From Vibrio artabrorum (GTDB lineage: Bacteria; Pseudomonadota; Gammaproteobacteria; Enterobacterales; Vibrionaceae): 64,000 nucleotides of DNA. The DNA is taken from positions 930,001-994,000 of the forward strand of contig NZ_AP025459.1 in NCBI RefSeq assembly GCF_024347295.1, read 5' to 3'. Both the position numbers and the translations under genes were made by a program. The notes under the pieces are model-generated. The model ran no database searches. It saw only the letters and a list, made by a program, of their open reading frames with translations, and had not been told where the DNA came from. Shown one piece after another: positions 11,901 through 20,900 of the stretch (position 1 is its first letter; the number at the start of each line of letters is the position of its first letter).

Positions 11901-14900
11901 ATGGTACGGTGAACTTACCAACAACGGCAATCGAAAATGCGCTGCAAATCCAGCTGCCAGAAGACTTCAATGAGCAGCTTGAAGTTCATGTAACCGCAAC
12001 TGCGACAGAGTTATCGAATGATGATTCTGAAACGGTCTCTCAAACCATCTACATTAACGCGACAGGCGCGCACATTGAGCACGCACCTGAAGCACTTCCG
12101 GTTTCTGCAACGGTTGAAGAAGATGGTTCGATCATCATTACGCAAGAAGATCTATTGGCTAATGCGCGTGATTTAGATGGCGATCAGCTAACGGCTCTGA
12201 ATTTAGCAACCGATGATGAGAGCGTTACGATTACCGATAACGGTGATGGTACGTACACATTAACGCCAGATGCTGACTTCAATGGCGATGTTAGCTTTAC
12301 GTTTGATGTGTCAGATGGTGATGATGTTGTCTCTACCAACCTTGAGTTAACGGTTTCACCAGTGAACGATGGTCCAGAAGCACAAGACCAGATATTCACA
12401 GTCGGCGAAGATGGCGTGTTAACTTTCAATGACCAAGACCTATTAACAGGTGCGACGGACATTGAGGGAGACGACCTAAGTGTTGAAGGTGTAACGTACA
12501 CTGGCACTGACGGTGTCCTAACTGATAATGGCGATGGCACATACAGCTTCGCACCAAACGAGAACTTCAATGGCGATGTGAACTTCTCGTTCAATGTATC
12601 AGATGGTACCGATACAGTAACCGCTAACATTGATGTGAGCGTGACGCCAGAGAATGATCCACCGGTTGCGGGTAGCACGTCTTACACGGTTAATGAAGAC
12701 AACTCTATTACGATCAGTAACGAACAATTGCTAGCGAACGCTTCGGATATCGAAGGTGAAGTGGCGATTGATAGCGTGACTTACAGTGGTAGTGATGGTG
12801 TTCTAGAAATCAACGGTGACGGCACATATACCTTCTCTCCAAACGAGAACTTCAATGGCGAAGTTAGCCTTGATGTGGTTGTTGTGGATGAAGACGATGC
12901 CGCCGTATCGACGACTGCGGGCATTACGGTTCTAGAAGTGAACGATCCACCGGTTGCAGGTGGCACGTCTTACACAGTGCATGAAGACAACTCAATCACC
13001 ATCAGTAACGAACAGCTATTAGCCAACTCTTCGGATATTGAAGGTGAGGTTGCGATTGATAGCGTGACTTACAGTGGTAGTGATGGTGTTCTAGAAATCA
13101 ACGGTGACGGCACATATACTTTCTCTCCAAACGAGAACTTCAATGGCGAAGTTAGCCTTGATGTTGTCGTTACTGATGAAGAGGGCGCAACTGAAGCGAC
13201 CACCGCGGGTATTACTGTACTTGAGGTGAACGATCCACCAATCGCAGGCTCAACCAGCTACTCAGTCAACGAAGACGAAGTTATCACCATCAGTTCAGAG
13301 CAACTGTTGGCGAACGCTTCTGATATCGAAGGTGAAGTGGCGATTGATAGCGTTAACTACACCGGTTCAGACGGTATCTTTACCGACAATGGTGACGGCA
13401 CATTCAGCTTCGCACCAAACGCGAACTTCGATGGCGATGTCAGCCTTGATGTTGTCGTTACTGATGAAGATGGCGCAACCGTAGCGACCAACGCAAGCAT
13501 CGATGTTCTGCCTGTTAACGACGCTCCGGTATCGGGCGACTTGGCGTACAGCGTGGACGAAGATGGTTTAATTACCTTGAGCCAAGAGCAATTACTTGCT
13601 CAAGCGAGTGATGTTGACGGCGATGACTTAACAGCGGCTAACCTAACCGCTAGTGGTGATGCGACAGTTACAGCAAACGATGATGGTAGTTTCACTATCA
13701 CGCCAGATGCTAACTTCAATGGCGACATTGATTTGAACTTCGACATTACCGATGGCGATGCGACGCTTCAAGCAACGGCTGATCTAACGGTTAACCCAGT
13801 TAATGACTTGCCAACAGTCGGTGAGCCACAATTTGTGACTCAAGAAGATACCAGCTTTACCTTCACACAAGAGCAACTTCTGCAAAATGCAGGCGACATT
13901 GATGGCGATAACCTATCGGTTGAAAATGTCGCTTCAGATAGCGGGACTTTGGTTGATAACGGCGACGGCACTTACACATTCGCACCGAATGAAAACTTCG
14001 ACGGCAATGTGAATGTGACGTTCGACGTGAATGACGGTACCGCGACAGTACCAGCAGAAGCGACCATTGATGTTCAATCTGTGGTTGATATGCCAGAGCT
14101 GTCGATTGCTTCTGACCTAGTGATTGCTTCAGACAACTTCGAGTCTGGCTCAAACGGTTGGAATACTGGTACTGAAAGCTCACAAGGCTTCGAATCTGGT
14201 GACATGCTAGGTCGTATTGGTGGCACTGGTGGCGAGGAGGCCGTTAGCAAAACTTACGATATCCCAAGTGATGTGAGCGAAGTTAATATCTCGTTCAACT
14301 TCTACGAAATTGACTCTTGGGATGGTGAGTCGTTGCAAATCTTTGTCGGCGGCGAACAGCTTACCTCGTTAGATAACTCGGCGTTCCAAACTCAAGACGG
14401 CACGACAACGTTGTACGATTCAGCGGGCAATGAAGTCGGTGAAGTCGTTCACGGCGTATCGCAAGGTGAAGGTTTCAGTGGTTGGAATGACCAAGCACAC
14501 CAAATCAACCTAACGGTACCCGTTGAAGACGGCCAACTTGAATTAGGCTTTGGTTCAACATTGAATCAAGAGGTTAGTGACGAGTCGTTTGGTATCGACA
14601 ACATAGAAATTACCGTATCTGACGCGGACTACCAAATCATTGGTACTGAAGATACACCTGTACCACTTGATATTGATGCCGCTCTAACCGATACCGATGG
14701 CTCAGAAAACCTCGCTATCTTGATTGAAGATGTGCCAGAAGGCAGCTCACTTTCTGCAGGTACTGATAACGGTGATGGCACTTGGTCATTGCAACCTGAC
14801 GAGCTAGAAGGGCTAGAGTTTATCCCTTCAGGTGACTTCAATGGTGATGTGGTTCTAACCGTGAATGCGACATCGACTGATGTTGATACGGGCACCACCG

Positions 14901-17900
14901 CAACGGCAACCCAAGATGTGACGATTCATATCTCGCCAGCGAACGATGCTCCAGAAGTTGATGGTGACATCAGTGCTGTGACAGCCGAAGATAACAGCAT
15001 CACGCTAACGCAAGAACAACTGCTAGAGCACGCTGTCGACATTGATGGTGATGACCTATCAGCAATCAACCTAACCACCAATGATGAAAATGCGACCGTT
15101 CAAATGAACGACGATGGCAGTTTCACCATTACACCGAGTGAAAACTTCAACGGTAATATCGAATTTAGTTACGATGTAACCGATGGAGAAGATAGGGTTG
15201 CTGCTGGCCTAGACTTGACGGTAAAACCTGTCAATGATGCGCCAGAGCCACAAGACCAAGCATTCACTATTGGTGAAGATGGGGTTCTTAACTTCACTGA
15301 CGCTGACCTGTTAACGGGAGCAACGGATGTAGAAGGTGATGACCTAACAGTCGAAGGTGTGACATACACGGGTGCTGATGGTGTGCTTACCGACAATGGT
15401 GACGGAAGCTACAGCTTTGCGCCAAACGAGAACTTCAATGGTGATGTGAACTTCAGCTTTGATGTGTCAGATGGCACGGATACCGTTCAAGCCAACATTG
15501 ATGTGAGCGTGACGCCTGAGAACGACCCACCAGTGGCGGGTAGCACGTCTTACACTGTGCATGAAGACAACTCAATCACGATCAGTAACGAACAGCTATT
15601 AGCCAACTCTTCAGATATTGAAGGTGAGGTTGCGATTGATAGCGTGACTTACACTGGCAGTGACGGTGTGTTCGAAGACAACGGTGACGGCACTTACACC
15701 TTCTCGCCAAACGAGAACTTCAATGGTGATGTGAGCTTAGCGGTTGTTGTTACCGATGAAGAAGGGGCAACAGAAGCGACTACAGCGGGAATCACTGTAC
15801 TTGAGGTGAACGATCCGCCAATCGCAGGCTCAACCAGCTACTCAGTCAACGAAGATGAAGTTATCACCATCAGTGCAGAGCAACTGTTGGCGAACTCTTC
15901 GGATATTGAAGGCGAAGTGGCGATTGATAGCGTTACTTACACAGGCGCTGACGGTATCTTTACTGACAACGGTAACGGCACATTCAGCTTTGCACCGAAC
16001 GCAAACTTCGATGGCGATGTTAGCCTAGATGTCGTGGTGACAGATGAAGAAGGTGCGACAGTAGCCACCAGTGCAAGTATTGATGTTCTTCCAATCAATG
16101 ATCCACCGGTATCGGGCGACTTGGCTTACAGCATTGATGAAGATGGTTCGATTACTCTGACTCAAGAGCAATTGCTATCTCAAGCATCGGATGTGGATGG
16201 TGATGATCTGACCGCAAGCAACTTAAGCGCAGGCGATAATGCGACCGTTGTTGATAATGGCGATGGCACCTTTACGGTAACGCCAGATGCGAACTTCAAC
16301 GGCGACATCGACCTAAGCTTCGATATTTCCGACGGCACTGCGTCGATTGTGGCGAACGCCGATCTGACGGTAAACCCAGTCAATGACTTACCAACGACAT
16401 CTGATGTTTACGCGAACGTTGATGAAGACAACGTCATCACTATCACGCAGGAACAGCTACTTGCGAATGCCGCTGATATTGAGGGCGATGACCTTGTCGC
16501 ATCCGACTTAACCTTAGTGGGTGACGATGCAACGATTGTCGATAATGGGGATGGCACGTTCTCAATCACTCCAAGCGAAAACTTTAATGGCTACATTGAT
16601 GTTGCCTACAGCATCAGCGATGGCGACACTCCAATTGCCGCTAACTTAGGCTTAACCGTTGACCCAGTTAACGACGCACCAATTGTTTCTGCTGATGTGG
16701 CGATAACCATTGAAGAAGATGGTTCATACACCATTACTCAAGAAGAGCTCCTACAATTCGCGACTGACATCGAAGACGATGACATGACCGCAATTATTGG
16801 AGAGCAGGGCGATGAAACAACCGTAACCGGTACAGTGTTGGATGCTGAAACCAGTAATCCAGTGTCTGGTGCGGAAGTCACCTTGACCGACAGTGCTGGC
16901 AATAGCTACACCACAGTAACGGATGATTCAGGAAACTACTCTGTTGCAGGTTCAGTCGTTGACCAAGGTACGGTAACCATTGAGCAAGATGGTTCAATTA
17001 CCAGTAGCTTCCTTGTCCCTGCGGGCGAAGATGTGAATGGTGGCGTAACCGCTATATCGGAAGTACTTGAGGAAACCGATATGCGTATCGTGGTGACTTG
17101 GGGTGAAAACCCTCGAGATATGGATAACCACTTATGGCTATACGATACAGAGAATGGCAATGAGCTAGACCATATTAACTACCGCGACATGAGCCACGAT
17201 TTGGGCGAAGGTAATGTCGTTCAGCAAGATGTTGATGACACCAATGGTGGCGGTCCTGAAACCATCACCATTCCAAACTACCAAGACGCTGACATGCACT
17301 ATTCAGTACACAACTACACCGACAGAAGTTGGGATGTAGAGGGTGTTGAAGATGTACGAGTTCAAGTGTTTGTAGGCGATACATTGGTTGAAACCTTCAG
17401 CCCAGATTTATCTGATAACCCATCAGGTGACCACTGGCATGTATTCGATCTCGTGAATGGCATCATTGTCCCGAGCCAAGATGTCGGCACTCAAAACGCG
17501 TTTGATTTGCCAACGGCAGAAGAAGCGTTAGCGAATGAAAATGGCATTGATATCTCTGAATTGCTAACCGGCGATGAAGGTGATGACTCTGGTGATACGG
17601 GGGGTAACGAACCAAGTGTTGGAGACATCTCAATTGAGAACGCGCTTATCATTGACAATGGTGATGGTACTTACACCATTACACCGGAAGAGAACTTCAA
17701 TGGTGAATTCTCGATTAGTTACAACGTGGACGATGGTAACGGTGGGGTTACTCCAGCGGAACTGGATGTGACCGTAACAGCAGTTAACGACCTTTCTGTT
17801 ATTTACGACCACAACTACACCATTAATGAAGATGGTTCGTTGACCTTTACTGATGAACAGCTATTGGCTGGTGCAACGGATATTGACGGCGATGACCTTT

Positions 17901-20900
17901 CTGTCGAGTCGGTTAACTACGAAGGCACAGACGGTGTGTTCACGGATAATGGCGATGGTACATACACCTTTGCGCCAAACGAGAACTTCAATGGCAATGT
18001 CGACCTAACTTACAATGTGAGTGATGGTACTGATGTTGTATCGGCGAATATTGATGTTCAAGTTGTTCCAATCAATGACGTACCGGTAGCGGGTGCTACA
18101 ACTTACAGCGTTGAAGAAGATGGCAGTATCACCCTAAGCGATGCACAACTTCTGGCGAATAGCTCGGATGTTGAAGGGGAAGTGTTTGTCAGCAATGTAA
18201 GCTACAGCGGCACTGATGGTGTATTCACTGATAATGGTGATGGTACTTACACCTTTGCGCCAAACGAAAACTTTAACGGTGACATCAGTCTTGATGTTTC
18301 TGTTATGGATGAAGATGGCGCAACCGCTGAAACAACCGCAGGTATCGACGTCATTGCTGTTAATGACTTGCCAGTTGCAGGTTCAACGACCTACAGCGTT
18401 GACGAAGATAACGTGATTACCATCAATGAAGCGCAGCTTCTTGCGAACAGCTCAGATATTGAAGGTGATGTATCCGTTAGCGACGTTTCCTACTCAGGCG
18501 CAGACGGTATCTTCACTGACAATGGTGATGGTACTTACAGCTTCGCACCAAATGAAAACTTCAACGGTAATGTCAGCTTAGATGTAACCGTTGCTGATGA
18601 AGACGGTGCAACCGCTCAAACGACTGCGGGAATAGATGTTATCGCAGTCAACGATGCACCAGTATCGGGTGACTTGGCTTACTCAGTGGATGAAGATGGT
18701 TCAATCACGCTAAGCCAAGAGCAACTGCTGGCTCAAGCATCGGATGTGGACGGCGATGATCTTATCGCTGCCAACCTGACCGCGGGTGATAACGCGACCG
18801 TTACGGCAAACGATGATGGTTCATTCACCATTACCCCAGATGCTGACTTCAACGGCGACATAGACCTAAGCTTCGATGTTTCAGACGGTATCGAGACAGT
18901 TCAAGCCGGCGTAGACCTAACCGTTAATCCAGTGAATGACATCGCGGTGGTAGAAGATGTCGCTTACACCATTGAAGAAGACGGTTCATTGACCTTTACA
19001 GACGAGCAACTGCTAGCGGGTGCTTCTGATATTGATGGTGATGAGCTTTCAGTTACCGATGTGTCTTACACGGGTGCAGAGGGTGTGTTCACCGACAATG
19101 GCGATGGCACTTACATCTTTGCACCGAACGAGAACTTCAATGGTGACGTAAGTCTGGACTTCTCAGTATCTGACGGCACTGAGACAGTCGATGCCAATAT
19201 TGGTGTGACGGTAACGGATGTTAACGACGCACCAGTGGCAGGCGCAACGTCTTACCAAATGAACGAAGATGGCACCATCACAATCAGCCCTGAGCAGTTA
19301 ATTGCTAATAGTTCTGACGTTGATGGTGAAGTGTCGCTTGAAAGCGTGACTTACTCAGGCTCTGACGGCACCTTGGTTCAAAACGATAATGGATCTGTGA
19401 CCTTCACGCCAAACGAGAACTTTAATGGTGATATCAGCCTAGATGTGGTTGTGACCGATGATGACGGTTCGACTGCAACAACAACGGCAGGTATCCAAGT
19501 TCTGGCTGTCAACGATGGACCTGAATCTGAGGATGTGAAACTAACCACAGCCGAAGACAGCACCATCCTTATCACACAAGACATGTTGTTAGCTCAAGCG
19601 ACCGACATCGATAACACCGCCGACGAGCTGTCAGCTTCGGGTCTACAAATCGACCCTAGCTTGGGTGAGTTGCTAGATAACGAAGACGGTACTTGGTCAT
19701 TTACGCCTAACGAAAACTTTAATGGCGATGTGCCAATGACGTTTAACGTTAGCGATGGCCAAGAGACTATTGTAGTCGACGGCAACATCGATGTTACGCC
19801 AGTGAATGATGCACCTGAAGCGCCAACCATTGAAATGCAAGGCGAAGAAGATGTGGTCATGGTGATTGACCCAGCTTACATCGCGGGTCAAGTCACAGAC
19901 CTTGATGGCGACGAGATCAGCATCGAGAGCATCACAGTACGAGCACCAGCGAACGCGACCTTAACTCAGCAACCAGACGGCATGTATCACTTAGTGACGA
20001 CGCAAGACTTCAATGGCTTGGTAGAACTGGGTTATCAAGCGACTGACGGTGAAGAAGTGGTTGATGGCTCGCTGAATGTGGATGTCATTCCTGTTAACGA
20101 CGCACCGTTTAACGTCGGCAACGCAATGATGACCACAAACGAAGATGGCGCGTTCACCTTTGATGCTGGCGACTTGATGAACTTGTTTGGTGACATTGAT
20201 ACCGCTGACCTTGTGGTTTCTCGCATTATCACCGCAGACGGTGAAGATGGTGGCGAAGTAACGGACAACGGTGATGGAACTTGGACATTCACGCCAACAG
20301 GCGACTTCTCAGGTGTTTCTGACCTACAAGTTGTCGTGAGTGACGGTGAGTTTGAAACGGTTCTTGATGTTCCTGTGTTCGTACGTCCTGTCGCAGATGG
20401 TGCGGTTATTTCAACTGACCATGACGGTCCATTAGTGTTCGGTGAAGATGAAACCGGTCATTTAGGACTGAACGTTGGCTTAGTCGATGATTCAGAAACA
20501 CTGAGTAACTTGGTGATGACAGGTTTCCCTGTTGGATTCGAGGTAACCGATGGTGTGAATACTGTGATGATCACCGAACCGGGTCAATACATCGACCTGT
20601 TCGATTGGGATATCTCAAACATTCAAATGACGCCGCCTGAGAACTTCCATGGTGAGTTCTTCGTAACTGTAAGCGCAACAACGATTGATTACGGAGATGA
20701 GCCGGAAGCGTTTGAAGATGGCATCGATACGGGTGATTTCGAAACTGTCGCGGGTGATGCCATCATCCTAACAGCAGACGACCTAATCGGATTGGCTGAG
20801 AATGTGGATGCAGGCAGCGATGATGAAGTGAAACTGGTTCATCTTGCTGACCGCAGCCAAGGTGAGATTGTCGATAATGGCGATGGCACTTGGACCTTCA

